Assembly: GCF_034008635.1 (NCBI RefSeq)
Contig: NZ_CP125378.1
Location: forward strand, 5,022,501 to 5,086,500
From: Pseudomonas sp. P8_229
GTDB lineage: Bacteria > Pseudomonadota > Gammaproteobacteria > Pseudomonadales > Pseudomonadaceae
Reading direction: 5' to 3'
DNA length: 64,000 nucleotides
Within the stretch, counting starts at the first letter, position 1, and every line of letters starts with the position of its first letter. The notes beneath the pieces are model-generated. The model was not told the origin of the DNA. It saw only the letters and a program-made list of their open reading frames with translations, and made no database searches. A program made the position numbers and the translations under genes. Positions 30,419-39,883 of the stretch are shown here, one piece after another.

Positions 30419-31837
30419 TCAACGGGTTTGTGGGCCGATGAATCGGCTCTTGGCTTCAACGTGGACGCTGTCATCGTCGGCATCCTTGAGGAGGAATTTC
30501 ACCTCGTTGGTGCTCGACGGCAATTGTTCCGGCGCGCTCGACAACTCCACTGGCATGCTGAAGATCTCACCGGCCGGGACCTTGATCTCGCGCTTGCCCT
30601 GCAGGCGCAGGTCCGGCAGGCCGGAGGCTTCCAGCACGTAGGTGTGGTCGCGCTGATCCTTGTTCATGATCTTCAGGCTGTAGACGTTTTCGATCCGGCC
30701 CTCGGCGTTCTCGCGGTACAGTACGCGGTCCTTGCTGACGTCGAAACCGACCAGCGAGCGCATGAAGAACGCGGTTACCAACAGGCTGATCATCGCCAGC
30801 AGCACCACTGCATAGCCGATCAGACGTGGCCGAAGTTTATGGGTTTTCTGGCCCGAGAGGTTGTGTTCGGTGGTGTAGCTGATCAGCCCGCGCGGGTAAT
30901 CCATCTTGTCCATGATCGCGTCGCAGGCATCGATGCAGGCGGCGCAGCCGATGCACTCGATCTGCAGGCCGTCACGAATGTCGATGCCGGTCGGGCACAC
31001 CTGGACGCACATGGTGCAGTCGATGCAGTCGCCCAGGCCCTGAGCTTTGTAATCGACGCCTTTCTTGCGCGGGCCACGGCTTTCGCCGCGACGCGGATCG
31101 TAGGAAACGATCAGGGTGTCCTTGTCGAACATCACGCTCTGGAAGCGTGCGTACGGGCACATGTAGATGCACACCTGTTCGCGCAGCCAGCCGGCATTGC
31201 CGTAGGTGGCGAGCGTGAAGAAACCGACCCAGAAGTACGACCAGCCATCGGCCTGGCCGGTGAAGAACTCGAACACCAGTTCGCGGATTGGCGAGAAGTA
31301 ACCGACGAAGGTCATGCCGGTGACCAAGCCGATCAGCAGCCACAACGAATGCTTGGCGGCTTTGCGCAGGAATTTGTTGGCGCTCATTGGCGCCTTGTCG
31401 AGCTTGATGCGCTGGTTGCGGTCGCCTTCGGTGACTTTTTCGCACCACATGAAAATCCACGTCCACACGCTTTGCGGACAGGTGTAGCCGCACCAGACCC
31501 GCCCGGCATACACGGTGATGAAGAACAGGCCGAACGCAGCAATGATCAGCAGGCCCGAGAGCAGGATGAAGTCCTGCGGCCAGAAAGTCGCGCCGAAGAT
31601 GAAGAACTTGCGTTCCGGCAGGTTCCACCACACCGCTTGATGGCCACCCCAGTTGAGCCAGACCGTACCGAAATACAACAGGAACAGCGCGGCGCCGCCC
31701 ATCATCCGCAGATTGCGGAACAGACCGGTGAAAGCGCGGGTGTAGATTTTTTCTCGAGAGGCGTAAAGGTCGACGCTGTTGTTCGCGTTTTTGCTGGGTG
31801 GAGTGACGTCGTGTACCGGAATCTGGTTGCTCATCAT
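30419..31837 (-). CDS. ccoG: Cytochrome c oxidase accessory protein CcoG
   Basis: 472 residues (a start one codon later, MSNQIPVHD, is equally possible). Several membrane segments, then two [4Fe-4S] ferredoxin motifs (CIDCTMCVQVCPTGI and CIGCAACIDACD). A C-terminal immunoglobulin-like region (IMNKDQRDHTYVLEASG) is typical. CcoG proteins act as a cupric reductase in cbb3 assembly. An ANR box with one mismatch lies about 170 bases upstream. In other pseudomonads I recall ccoG directly beside ccoNOQP; here a 2.4-kb island separates them. Confidence 0.95.
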   Translation of the reverse strand: MMSNQIPVHDVTPPSKNANNSVDLYASREKIYTRAFTGLFRNLRMMGGAALFLLYFGTVWLNWGGHQAVWWNLPERKFFIFGATFWPQDFILLSGLLIIAAFGLFFITVYAGRVWCGYTCPQSVWTWIFMWCEKVTEGDRNQRIKLDKAPMSANKFLRKAAKHSLWLLIGLVTGMTFVGYFSPIRELVFEFFTGQADGWSYFWVGFFTLATYGNAGWLREQVCIYMCPYARFQSVMFDKDTLIVSYDPRRGESRGPRKKGVDYKAQGLGDCIDCTMCVQVCPTGIDIRDGLQIECIGCAACIDACDAIMDKMDYPRGLISYTTEHNLSGQKTHKLRPRLIGYAVVLLAMISLLVTAFFMRSLVGFDVSKDRVLYRENAEGRIENVYSLKIMNKDQRDHTYVLEASGLPDLRLQGKREIKVPAGEIFSMPVELSSAPEQLPSSTNEVKFLLKDADDDSVHVEAKSRFIGPQTR

Positions 31838-32001
31838 TGCATCCCACGGCAGTGGAAAAATGCCTCGGTCGATACGTGCCGACCGCGGTCAGAAAGGGGT
31901 GTTGCAGTGGCGCAATGATACGCCGGTCGCTCTGGCTCAAGGGTGCGACCTTTGGTCGCGTTGGGGAAAAAACGTTATTGGTGTAGCGAATGCAGCAAAG
32001 C

Positions 32002-32015
32002 CTGATGTAGATCAA
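32002..32015 (-). promoter_or_regulatory. Near-consensus ANR box upstream of ccoG
   Basis: Read on the plus strand CTGAT-GTAG-ATCAA, 9 of 10 consensus bases. A minus-strand AATAAC (31974-31979) would give a start near 31967 with the box centred at about -41.5. This implies a leader of about 130 bases before ccoG. Confidence 0.65.
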
Positions 32016-32056
32016 TTGACTTGTTGAGTATGGACAGTTTTGGCGCGCTCGCTCAC

Positions 32057-32467
32057 TCATTGTTCCCACGGGTTGATCAGGGCGACGCCGCTCGACTGGA
32101 AGTCACCGACATTGCGAGTGACGACCGTGAGCCCGTGCACCAGGGCTGTGGCGGCGATCAACGCATCGCTTTGATTGGCCTGGTCGGGCACATGCAGGCT
32201 GGCACAACGCAGTGCCACTGCGGCATCAACCGGCAGGATTCGTGCTTCGAATGCCGGCATGACGTGGCGCGTCAGCCAGCTGCGTAGCAGTTTTCCCTGA
32301 GCGGGATCACGCCGCTCCATTCGCAGCACTCCGGTTTCCAGTTCTTTCAAGGTAATGGCGGAAATGTACAGGCGTGGTGCGATGACGCTTTTGGCCCAAC
32401 TGACGACATTGGCATCTGCTTGCGGCTTGCGAAGTTCGGATATCACATTGGTGTCGAGTAAATACAT
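32057..32467 (-). CDS. PIN-domain toxin (VapC/FitB type)
   Basis: 136 residues. PIN-domain acidic residues are in place: D5 (YLLDTN), E42 or E44 (LKELETG), D101 (NQSDALIA) and D122 (NVGDF). VapC-type toxins are ribonucleases that cleave tRNA or rRNA. Its ATG overlaps the antitoxin stop by one base, the coupled arrangement of type II modules. It sits between ccoG and the cbb3 operons, an unusual place that suggests insertion. Confidence 0.9.
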   Translation of the reverse strand: MYLLDTNVISELRKPQADANVVSWAKSVIAPRLYISAITLKELETGVLRMERRDPAQGKLLRSWLTRHVMPAFEARILPVDAAVALRCASLHVPDQANQSDALIAATALVHGLTVVTRNVGDFQSSGVALINPWEQ

Positions 32468-32724
32468 CAGGACAGATCCACGGGACGATGAATGATGACT
32501 GCGCGCTCGGTTTCGAAATCGATGTCGGCAGCCTCCGGCATGACCAGCAAATCGACGATGCTCGTGTTTGCGCCGCTCAGTTTCTGATATTCCTCGATGC
32601 TCAACAGGACATGAGAGGCCTTGCCACGGTCGGTGATGATCACTGGACCCAGACGCGCAGCCTTTTTGGCGCTGCTGGTGTCCTGATTGAATTCACGGCT
32701 GGAGATGGTGGTGATTGCCATCAT
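32467..32724 (-). CDS. Phd/YefM-type antitoxin
   Basis: 85 residues from the ATG at 32724, preceded by GAGAGG. Begins MMAITTISSREFNQD with GPVIITDRGKASHVLLSIEEYQKL, the Phd/YefM fold that binds DNA as a dimer and represses its own promoter. The C-terminal tail (PEAADIDFETERAVIIHRPVDLS) would neutralise the PIN toxin. It is the first gene of the two-gene module. Longer in-frame extensions upstream lack ribosome sites. Confidence 0.88.
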   Translation of the reverse strand: MMAITTISSREFNQDTSSAKKAARLGPVIITDRGKASHVLLSIEEYQKLSGANTSIVDLLVMPEAADIDFETERAVIIHRPVDLS

Positions 32725-33348
32725 GGTGGACCTCTCGCAATACAGATGTAGCAACGTTACTACTTTGCCTTCGGCGCGGCAATCGGGGAGGACGGGGCCC
32801 CGCCCTCCGTTAGTCGGTCCATCACTGGCATGAGCCGAGACGGCCTCACAGAGGGCTGGTGCCATCTCGGGTTGACACAGAACTGATTTCAAGGCTCAGG
32901 GCAGCCTGCCGCCACCGAGGCTGTCGAGACTGCCGGTGTTTCTGTGGGGTTTTGGGGGGCTTGCGGAATCGGCTTGCAGCGATGCGCCCAGGGCCAGTGC
33001 GACGGATTCCAAGGGGGGCTCCCATGACTCGCACGTGTGATCGGCATGAGCGAGATTCTGCTCATCTGGCAGTCGGGTCTTGTCGTCATTCAGCATGGCG
33101 GCTTCATCCTTGAAGTTGTTCCGATGCAGATCATCGGGCTGTGGAAGACCCTACAGAGCATGGTGAGTCGAGTCCATCAGGCATGTGTCTCAAAGTATTA
33201 ATTTCAACGGCTGTACCCATGTTGTAGAAATATCATTAGTTAATTCAATGGTTTTGGTTTTTTAGTGTTTTCGAATAGCTTGATGTCTGTTCTGCAACGC
33301 ATCGGTTGCAGGTTCATGTTTTGATAATTAACCGAATAATGGAATGTT
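32725..33348. other. Intergenic region with one weak small ORF and a hairpin
   Basis: No well-supported gene. The left part (to about 33100) has ordinary base composition; from about 33180 it is markedly AT-rich, running into the phosphoesterase gene. CTGCAAC-GCATCG-GTTGCAG (33292-33311) forms a 7-bp hairpin ahead of that gene. The AT-rich change suggests foreign DNA. Confidence 0.5.
32896..33096 (-). CDS. Possible small hypothetical protein
   Basis: A 66-codon frame, MLNDDKTRLPDEQNLAHADH at its start, in a region without other genes. AAGGA lies about 10 bases upstream of the ATG. The composition (acidic start, Ala/Leu-rich middle, Pro/Lys-rich end) looks protein-like but no family is recognised. 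Confidence 0.3.
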   Translation of the reverse strand: MLNDDKTRLPDEQNLAHADHTCESWEPPLESVALALGASLQADSASPPKPHRNTGSLDSLGGGRLP

Positions 33349-34353
33349 ATGAAGAACAAGGAAGTTAAAAAGCTTTTCGCTTGTCTGTGCCTGTTATCGT
33401 TGAGCTCATTTGCCGCTGCCAATGAAGGTGTTCCGCAGCACATGGTATTTGCCTCGGACCCGCAATACCCGTGGACGGAAAAATCGGACAGTGGTGAAGA
33501 TGAATCGAGCGCGAGCTTCGAAAAACGCTCGAAATGGCTGGTGGAAAGCCAGTTCGAGAGTATTGCGCAGTTTCGCAGCGAGATGGGCGGGCAGGCTGCC
33601 GTGCCATTAATGATCAATGGCGACATGACCGCGTTCGGGCATGGCTGGCAGCGCTCATATATCAGGTCGATGTTGAACAAGTATTTTGGTGACAACGTTC
33701 TCTATGGACTGGGTAATCATGATTATCAGAATAATGTGAACGACTGTTTTAGTGAAAGTTGCGCGGCAGGCAGTATTGTCGATTATCGTGATCATCACGT
33801 TGATAAAGTCGATGAGTTCGATCTTGAAGTGACCGGCAGTCTTTTTAATAAGCACTACTTGGGCAGCCTGGCTTATTCAAAAAACATTGGCGAGGTACAT
33901 CTGGTACAGCTGAACAATGAGCCGACTTACCAGGTGAAGATTTCCCACGCCTTGAATCCGACCACGTTCGATATCAGGCAGTCGCTGGATTGGCTGGAGA
34001 ATGATTTGCGAGCGGCACGGATTCAGGGCTACGCGATCATTATCAACATGCACAAACCTTATCACTGGGCGGGCAGTTGGGATCAGGAAAAGCGCTTTCG
34101 CGAAATGATCGAAAAGTATCAGGTGACGGCGATGTTCGCCGGCCATTTCCATACCGACGGCGGCAGCAAGACTTACATCGGCAGCGTGCCGATGTTCCTC
34201 AGCGGTGCGGCTTCACAGGAGACGTACCTGACCGCCAGTTTTTCCAAGGATCGCAAGCAACTGGAGGTGAGTCTGGTCGAGGGCAACCAGTGGCGCAAAC
34301 GCACGCCGGTCGCCACGGTGCCGGTGAAGTCGAGCTTTGCCAGTCGACCATGA
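33349..34353 (+). CDS. Secreted calcineurin-like metallophosphoesterase
   Basis: 334 residues. Signal peptide in residues 1-24 (KKLFACLCLLSLSSFAAA). Metal-ligand motifs of the calcineurin-like fold are visible in order: FASDPQYPW (Asp37), MINGDMTAFG, LGNHDYQNN, IINMHKPYHW and FAGHFHTDGG. This family hydrolyses phosphoesters with two metal ions; the substrate is unknown. Two cysteines (DCFSESCAAG) may form a disulfide in the periplasm. Its 5' half and upstream region are more AT-rich than the neighbours, and it lies in the island between ccoG and ccoP, so horizontal origin is plausible. Confidence 0.85.
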   Translation: MKNKEVKKLFACLCLLSLSSFAAANEGVPQHMVFASDPQYPWTEKSDSGEDESSASFEKRSKWLVESQFESIAQFRSEMGGQAAVPLMINGDMTAFGHGWQRSYIRSMLNKYFGDNVLYGLGNHDYQNNVNDCFSESCAAGSIVDYRDHHVDKVDEFDLEVTGSLFNKHYLGSLAYSKNIGEVHLVQLNNEPTYQVKISHALNPTTFDIRQSLDWLENDLRAARIQGYAIIINMHKPYHWAGSWDQEKRFREMIEKYQVTAMFAGHFHTDGGSKTYIGSVPMFLSGAASQETYLTASFSKDRKQLEVSLVEGNQWRKRTPVATVPVKSSFASRP

Positions 34354-34387
34354 AAAAGCCCCCGACAGATCACTGACGGGGGCTTTT
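34354..34387. terminator. Bidirectional terminator between the phosphoesterase and ccoP
   Basis: AAAAAGCCCCCG and CGGGGGCTTTT flank a 12-base loop. It has T-runs on both strands and separates convergent genes. Confidence 0.85.
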
Positions 34388-34407
34388 CCGTGCATCAGAC
34401 GTTGGCC

Positions 34408-35391
34408 TTACTGAGCCTCGGCTTCCGCTGGTTTATCACCGTGGGACAGGCTGTAAACATACGCTGCCAGCAGGTGCACCTTGTCATTGCCTTGCAGTTG
34501 TTCCTGCGCAGGCATCTGGCCCTGACGGCCGTAACGGATGGTCTGCTGCAGTTGCGCGAAGCTCGAACCGTAGATGAACGCGGCCGGGTGGGTCAGGTTG
34601 GGCGCGCCCATGGCTGGGGTGCCTTTGCCTTCCGGACCGTGGCAGGCCACGCAGTTGGCGGCGAACAGTTTCTGGCCGTTGGCAACGTCAGCCTTGGTGC
34701 CTTCCGGCAGCTTGCGGCCATCGAGGTTGCTCACGACAAAGGCAGCCACGTCGGCTACGCCTTGCTCGCCAATGACTTCGGCCCAGGCCGGCATCACCGC
34801 GTGACGACCGCCCATGATAGTGGTCTTGATGGTTTCCGGCTCGCCGCCCCAGCGCCAGTCGGCGTCGGTCAGGTTAGGGAAACCGTAAGCGCCCTTGGCG
34901 TCGGAACCGTGGCAGACCGAGCAGTTGGAGGCGAACAGACGGCCACCCATTTTCAGTGCTTGCGGATCCTTGGCGACTTCTTCGATCGGCATCGCCGCGA
35001 ACTTGGCGAAGATCGGACCGAACCTGGCGTCCGAGCGAGCCATTTCCTTTTCCCACTCGTGCACGCCGGTCCAGCCGGTCTTGCCATTGGCGAACGCGGT
35101 CTGCTTGTCGTTATCGAGGTAGTTGTAGCCCGGCAGCAGGCCTTTCCAGTTGCCCAGGCCCGGGTACAGCACCAGATAACCCAATGCGAACACGATGGTG
35201 CCCACGAACAGCATGAACCACCATTTCGGCAGTGGGTTGTCGTACTCCTCGATCCCGTCGAAGGAGTGGCCCACGGTCTCTTCCGTCTGCTCGCTGCGCT
35301 GGCCCTTGCGGGTCGACAGCAGCAGCCAGGTCAGGGCGAAGATCGTACCGAGACTGAGGACTGTGACGTACAGACTCCAGAATGTAGTCAT
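34408..35391 (-). CDS. ccoP: Cbb3 oxidase subunit CcoP (operon next to ccoG)
   Basis: 327 residues. Two N-terminal membrane segments and a periplasmic part with two c-type haem sites, C157-SV-C160-H161 and C247-VA-C250-H251. It accepts electrons from soluble cytochrome c and passes them to CcoO/CcoN. This copy has a 15-residue insertion ([15 protein letters not shown] region) relative to the second CcoP at 38115-39065. It overlaps ccoQ by 4 bases and is the last gene of the operon ccoNOQP. Confidence 0.95.
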   Translation of the reverse strand: MTTFWSLYVTVLSLGTIFALTWLLLSTRKGQRSEQTEETVGHSFDGIEEYDNPLPKWWFMLFVGTIVFALGYLVLYPGLGNWKGLLPGYNYLDNDKQTAFANGKTGWTGVHEWEKEMARSDARFGPIFAKFAAMPIEEVAKDPQALKMGGRLFASNCSVCHGSDAKGAYGFPNLTDADWRWGGEPETIKTTIMGGRHAVMPAWAEVIGEQGVADVAAFVVSNLDGRKLPEGTKADVANGQKLFAANCVACHGPEGKGTPAMGAPNLTHPAAFIYGSSFAQLQQTIRYGRQGQMPAQEQLQGNDKVHLLAAYVYSLSHGDKPAEAEAQ

Positions 35392-35573
35392 TCTTTGTTA
35401 CTCCTAGAAGCTTGCTCGACGTGCTTGATGGCTTCGGGATCATCCGCAAAAGGCAACAAGGTCGCGTCTTCGAACTCCGACTTGCGCTTGGGGCTGAACA
35501 CCCACAGCGCCAGACCGATGAAGGCCACCATCACAACGACGGTGCCCAGGCCACGAATCATCCCGATATCCAT
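35388..35573 (-). CDS. ccoQ: Cbb3 oxidase subunit CcoQ
   Basis: 61 residues with one membrane segment ([30 protein letters not shown] region, written as its core [18 protein letters not shown]). CcoQ is a small stabilising subunit. It lies 6 bases after ccoO and overlaps ccoP by 4. Confidence 0.92.
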   Translation of the reverse strand: MDIGMIRGLGTVVVMVAFIGLALWVFSPKRKSEFEDATLLPFADDPEAIKHVEQASRSNKE

Positions 35574-35579
35574 TAAGAA

Positions 35580-36188
35580 TCACCGTTTGCTTTTGATGAT
35601 GGTGCCCAGGCCTTGCAGGTAGGCCACCAGCGCGTCCATTTCGGTTTTGCCCTTCACGGCGTCTTTTGCCCCGGCGATGTCTTCGTCGGTGTAAGGGACG
35701 CCGAGCGTGCGCAACACTTCCATCTTCTTGGCCGTGTCTTTGCCGTCGAGCTTGTTTTCCACGAGGAACGGGTAAGCCGGCATTTTCGACTCAGGTACCA
35801 CGTTGCGCGGGTTGTACAAGTGCGCACGCTGCCAGTCATCGGAGTAACGACCGCCAACACGGGCCAGGTCCGGACCGGTACGCTTGGAACCCCACAGGAA
35901 CGGGTGGTCCCAGACGCTTTCACCGGCGACCGAGTAGTGGCCGTAGCGTTCGGTTTCGGCGCGGAACGGACGGATCATCTGCGAGTGGCAGCCGACACAG
36001 CCGTTGGCGATATAGACGTCGCGGCCTTCCAGCTCCAGCGCCGAACGCGGCTTCATGCCTTCGACCGGCTTGTTGGTGACGTCCTGGAAAAACAGCGGAA
36101 CGATCTGGGTCAGGCCGCCAATGCTGACGGCAATGACCATGAAGAAGGCCAGCAGGCCAATGTTCTTCTCGACAGCTTCATGCTTCAT
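35580..36188 (-). CDS. ccoO: Cbb3 oxidase mono-haem subunit CcoO
   Basis: 202 residues. One N-terminal membrane anchor and a single c-type haem site C64-VG-C67-H68 ([10 protein letters not shown]). The sequence [15 protein letters not shown] and [16 protein letters not shown] are conserved. It links CcoP to the catalytic subunit. The start overlaps the end of ccoN by one base. Confidence 0.95.
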   Translation of the reverse strand: MKHEAVEKNIGLLAFFMVIAVSIGGLTQIVPLFFQDVTNKPVEGMKPRSALELEGRDVYIANGCVGCHSQMIRPFRAETERYGHYSVAGESVWDHPFLWGSKRTGPDLARVGGRYSDDWQRAHLYNPRNVVPESKMPAYPFLVENKLDGKDTAKKMEVLRTLGVPYTDEDIAGAKDAVKGKTEMDALVAYLQGLGTIIKSKR

Positions 36189-37630
36189 CAGTGAGCTCCA
36201 ACGACAGCGATCTGGGCGGCGGCTTCGGCTTCAGCCGGGTTCGAGGCGCGCACGGTGCGCCAGACGTTGTAAGCCATCAGGAACATGCCGCTGGCGAAGA
36301 ATGCGCCGCCCAGGGCACGGACGATGTAGCCCGGGTGGCTGGCCTGCAGCGCTTCGACGAACGAGTAGGTGAGGGTGCCGTCATCGTTGATTGCACGCCA
36401 CATCAGGCCCTGGGTGATGCCGTTGACCCACATCGAGGCGATGTACAGCACGGTACCGATGGTCGCGAGCCAGAAGTGTGCGTTGATCAGACCGACGCTG
36501 TGCATCTGCGCCCGACCGAACAGTTTCGGGATCATGTGGTAGATCGCGCCGATCGAAATCATTGCTACCCAACCGAGAGCGCCGGCGTGAACGTGGCCGA
36601 TGGTCCAGTCGGTGTAGTGCGAGAGCGAGTTGACGGTCTTGATTGCCATCATCGGCCCTTCGAAGGTCGACATGCCGTAGAACGCCAGGGAGACCACGAG
36701 GAAGCGCAGGATCGGGTCGGTGCGCAGCTTATGCCAGGCGCCCGACAGGGTCATCATGCCGTTGATCATGCCGCCCCAGCTTGGTGCCAGGAGGATGATC
36801 GACATCGCCATGCCCAGCGATTGTGCCCAGTCCGGCAGTGCGGTGTAGTGCAGGTGGTGCGGGCCGGCCCAGATGTACAGGGTGATCAGTGCCCAGAAGT
36901 GCACGATCGACAGGCGATAGGAGTAGATCGGACGTTCGGCCTGTTTCGGCACGAAGTAGTACATCATCCCCAGGAAACCGGTGGTCAGGAAGAAGCCCAC
37001 GGCGTTGTGGCCGTACCACCACTGGATCATCGCGTCTGTCGCACCGGCATAGGCCGAGTAGGACTTGAAGAAGCTCACCGGCAGGGAAGCGTGGTTGACG
37101 ATGTGCAGCATCGCCGTGACGACGATGAACGCGCCGTAGAACCAGTTACCGACATAGATGTGCTTGGTTTTGCGCTTGGTAATAGTGCCGAAGAACACCA
37201 GCCCATAGGAGACCCAGACAATCGCCAGCAGAATGGCGAGTGGCCATTCCAGCTCCGCGTATTCCTTGGTAGTGGTGTAACCCAGCGGCAAGGTAATGAT
37301 CGCGCCGACGATGACCGCTTGCCAGCCCCAGAAGGTGAAGGCCGCGAGGCTGTCGGAAATCAGTCGCGTCTGGCAGGTTCGCTGCACGACATAGTAGGAA
37401 GTGGCAAACAGTGCACAACCACCGAAGGCGAAAATCACCAGGTTTGTGTGCAACGGGCGCAGGCGTCCAAAGCTCGTCCACGGCAGACCGAAGTTCAACT
37501 CCGGCCAGACCAGTTGCGAGGCAATGAAGACACCGAGCCCCATGCCAAGGATCCCCCAGACCACCGTCATGATGGCGAACTGGCGGACTACCTTATAGTT
37601 ATAAGCAGTCGGACTGATTGCTGTGCTCAT
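36188..37630 (-). CDS. ccoN: Cbb3 oxidase catalytic subunit CcoN (operon next to ccoG)
   Basis: 480 residues with about 12 membrane helices. Haem and Cu-B ligands lie in the conserved segments [35 protein letters not shown] and [11 protein letters not shown]. Reduces oxygen to water with very high affinity. By position this would be the cco1 operon of P. aeruginosa. A weak ANR-like dyad (7 of 10 bases) is 85 bases upstream. The protein is nearly identical to the CcoN at 39884-41308. Confidence 0.96.
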   Translation of the reverse strand: MSTAISPTAYNYKVVRQFAIMTVVWGILGMGLGVFIASQLVWPELNFGLPWTSFGRLRPLHTNLVIFAFGGCALFATSYYVVQRTCQTRLISDSLAAFTFWGWQAVIVGAIITLPLGYTTTKEYAELEWPLAILLAIVWVSYGLVFFGTITKRKTKHIYVGNWFYGAFIVVTAMLHIVNHASLPVSFFKSYSAYAGATDAMIQWWYGHNAVGFFLTTGFLGMMYYFVPKQAERPIYSYRLSIVHFWALITLYIWAGPHHLHYTALPDWAQSLGMAMSIILLAPSWGGMINGMMTLSGAWHKLRTDPILRFLVVSLAFYGMSTFEGPMMAIKTVNSLSHYTDWTIGHVHAGALGWVAMISIGAIYHMIPKLFGRAQMHSVGLINAHFWLATIGTVLYIASMWVNGITQGLMWRAINDDGTLTYSFVEALQASHPGYIVRALGGAFFASGMFLMAYNVWRTVRASNPAEAEAAAQIAVVGAH

Positions 37631-37714
37631 TCTAAGGTTCCACGGTTTGGGTGTTTTATTAGGATTAAAATCGGCCGCAAGTATGCAGAGAGCAGGGGGT
37701 CATTGCAACGCGCC

Positions 37715-37728
37715 ATGACCTGGGTCAA
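37715..37728 (-). promoter_or_regulatory. Weak ANR-like dyad upstream of the inner ccoN
   Basis: ATGAC-CTGG-GTCAA on the plus strand, TTGAC-CCAG-GTCAT on the transcribed strand; 7 of 10 bases match TTGAT-N4-ATCAA. CATACT at 37680-37685 could be the -10. Binding may be weak, which would fit mostly constitutive expression. Confidence 0.4.
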
Positions 37729-38070
37729 TGCTTTCCAACGCTGATTCTGCGGCCTTTCCATACGCCGCGTAAGGACAAAATTGGCCTCGGACAAAATGTC
37801 GCAGCGGACGAAAAAAGCGAGGGGTTCAGGTCACTTGTAACGGGGTGTGTTCGAACGTAGTGATCGGGTGACGGACGGTCATTGGCGCGACAGCCGGTAT
37901 CTACCGGGCTTTGCGCCCTGTCAGTCAGGCGATTTGTCGAACACATCGCTCAAGGTCGACCTGGAACCGGCACGGGCCAGTCCGCATCGAGCAAGCGTAG
38001 ACCCGAATCGGGGGATTCGAAAGGAGAGGGTGTGACGGGGTGCGACAATGCGTCGCAAAGGGGCTGGATG

Positions 38071-38096
38071 CTGCCGCACCGAGAATGGTGCGGCAG
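38071..38096 (-). terminator. Stem-loop after the outer ccoP, possible terminator
   Basis: CTGCCGCACC-GAGAAT-GGTGCGGCAG is a perfect 10-bp stem 18 bases past the ccoP stop. It lacks a strong T-run, so it may stabilise mRNA ends instead. Confidence 0.45.
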
Positions 38097-38114
38097 AGGT
38101 GTGTTCAATATTTT

Positions 38115-39065
38115 CTATTTTTTGTCTTCAGTAATCAGTTTATCTGTATTCAATCCGTGCGACAGACTGTACACATAAGCGGCAAGCAATTGCACTTTAT
38201 CGTTGCCCAGCAGTTCGTTCTGCGCCGGCATGTGGCCCTGGCGACCATGGCGAATGGTCTGCTCAAGCTGCGTCAGGCTGGTGCCATAGATAAATCCGGC
38301 CGGGTGCGTCAGATTCGGCGCCCCCATGGCTTCAGTGCCGTGGCCGGTTGCCCCATGACAGGCTACGCAGGTGGTGCTGAACGCCTGCTGTCCGGCTTGC
38401 AGGTCAGCCTTGCTGTCGGCGGACAATGGCAGACCGGCCAGTTCATGACGCACATAAGCGGCCACGTTTTTCACCCCGGCCTCGCCGAGCACTTCGCCCC
38501 AGGCTGGCATCGCCGCCATCCGGCCACCCATGATGGTGGTCTTGATGGTCTCGGCGTCGCCGCCCCAACGCCAGTCGCTGTCGGCGAGATTAGGGAAGCC
38601 GAAGGCGCCCTTGGCGTCGGAGCCGTGGCACACCGAGCAGTTGGAGGCGAACAGGCGGCCACCCATTTTCAGCGCCTGCGGATCCTTCGCCACTTCTTCC
38701 AGCGGCATGGCGGCGAACTTGGCGAAAATCGGCCCGAACTTGGCGTCGGCCTTGTTCATCTCTTTTTCCCACTCGTGGACGCCGGTCCAGCCATCCTCGT
38801 AACCGGGCAGGATGCCTTTCCAGTTGCCCAGGCCCGGATAAAGGATCAGATAGCCCACGGAAAACACCAGCGTGCCGGCGAACAGCATGAACCACCACTG
38901 CGGCAGCGGGTTGTCGTACTCCTCGATGCCGTCGAAGCTGTGGCCCATGGTCTGGTCGACGCTGCCCTTGGTCTCGCCCCGGCGGGTGCCGATCAGCAGC
39001 CACGTCAGGCCGATCAGGCTGCCGATGGTCAGTACGCAGATCCACGTACTCCAGAAGGTGGTCAT
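38115..39065 (-). CDS. ccoP: Cbb3 oxidase subunit CcoP (second operon)
   Basis: 316 residues. Two CxxCH haem sites (CSVCHGS and CVACHGA) as in the first CcoP. It is shorter by about 15 residues in the linker before [13 protein letters not shown]-terminal [20 protein letters not shown] is a membrane helix. Overlaps ccoQ by 4 bases. This set is transcribed from the ANR-box promoter near 41.4 kb, so it is likely the low-oxygen-induced oxidase. Confidence 0.95.
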   Translation of the reverse strand: MTTFWSTWICVLTIGSLIGLTWLLIGTRRGETKGSVDQTMGHSFDGIEEYDNPLPQWWFMLFAGTLVFSVGYLILYPGLGNWKGILPGYEDGWTGVHEWEKEMNKADAKFGPIFAKFAAMPLEEVAKDPQALKMGGRLFASNCSVCHGSDAKGAFGFPNLADSDWRWGGDAETIKTTIMGGRMAAMPAWGEVLGEAGVKNVAAYVRHELAGLPLSADSKADLQAGQQAFSTTCVACHGATGHGTEAMGAPNLTHPAGFIYGTSLTQLEQTIRHGRQGHMPAQNELLGNDKVQLLAAYVYSLSHGLNTDKLITEDKK

Positions 39066-39259
39066 GGCCGGGTACTCCTTGTTTCAGATGCGGGGGTAGT
39101 GTCGGGTTGCGGTTCATCAGCGAACGGCAGCAGACGTGCTTCGGCGAACTCCGGGGTGCGCTTGCGGTTGAACACCCACAAGGTCAGGCCGACGAAGGCC
39201 ACGAACACCACGACCGTGCCGAGGCCACGAATCAGGCCTGCACTCATTTCAATGACCAT
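39062..39259 (-). CDS. ccoQ: Cbb3 oxidase subunit CcoQ (second operon)
   Basis: 65 residues from the ATG at 39259, preceded by GAGG at 8 bases; an internal ATG at 39247 is possible. Membrane helix [18 protein letters not shown] followed by a polar tail. Same position and overlap as in the first operon. Confidence 0.9.
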   Translation of the reverse strand: MVIEMSAGLIRGLGTVVVFVAFVGLTLWVFNRKRTPEFAEARLLPFADEPQPDTTPASETRSTRP

Positions 39260-39264
39260 CGTGC

Positions 39265-39873
39265 TCACCTCTTGCTCTTGATCGCAGTGCCGAGCACTTG
39301 CAGGTAGGAGACGAGGGCGTCCATTTCGGTCTTGCCCTTGAGGCTGGCGACCGCGCCGCTGATGTCGTCGTCGGTGTACGGCACGCCGAGGGTGCGCATG
39401 GTCTTGAGCTTGGTTTCGGTGTGGCTGCTGTCGACCGCTTGCGTGACCAGCCACGGGTAGGCCGGCATTTTCGATTCCGGCACGACGTTGCGCGGGTTGT
39501 ACAAGTGCGCGCGGTGCCAGTCATCCGAGTAGCGCGCGCCGACCCGGGCCAGGTCCGGACCGGTACGCTTGGAACCCCACAGGAACGGGTGATCCCACAC
39601 GCTTTCACCGGCCACCGAGTAGTGCCCGTAGCGTTCGGTTTCGGCGCGGAACGGCCGGATCATCTGCGAGTGGCAGCCGACGCAGCCTTCGCGGATATAG
39701 ATGTCGCGGCCTTCCAGTTGCAGCGCGGTGTAGGGCTTCATGCCTTCCACCGGTTTGTTGGTGACGTCCTGGAAGAACAGCGGGACGATCTGGGTCAGGC
39801 CGCCGATGCTCACGGCAAACACCATGAGCAACATCAACAGGCCGACGTTCTTTTCAATCGTTTCGTGTTTCAT
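39265..39873 (-). CDS. ccoO: Cbb3 oxidase mono-haem subunit CcoO (second operon)
   Basis: 202 residues from the ATG at 39873 (GAGGAG six bases upstream). Haem site C64-VG-C67-H68 in [10 protein letters not shown]. Very similar to the first CcoO over its whole length, with differences mainly in the last 60 residues. It starts 10 bases after the ccoN stop. Confidence 0.95.
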   Translation of the reverse strand: MKHETIEKNVGLLMLLMVFAVSIGGLTQIVPLFFQDVTNKPVEGMKPYTALQLEGRDIYIREGCVGCHSQMIRPFRAETERYGHYSVAGESVWDHPFLWGSKRTGPDLARVGARYSDDWHRAHLYNPRNVVPESKMPAYPWLVTQAVDSSHTETKLKTMRTLGVPYTDDDISGAVASLKGKTEMDALVSYLQVLGTAIKSKR

Positions 39874-39883
39874 GGCGGACTCC

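Larger units (their letters stand above)
37631..38114. other. Gap between the two cbb3 operons
   Basis: No gene is supported in these 484 bases. It holds the promoter region of the inner ccoN, a weak ANR-like dyad at 37715-37728, and a stem-loop at 38071-38096 that may end the outer operon. Confidence 0.6.
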
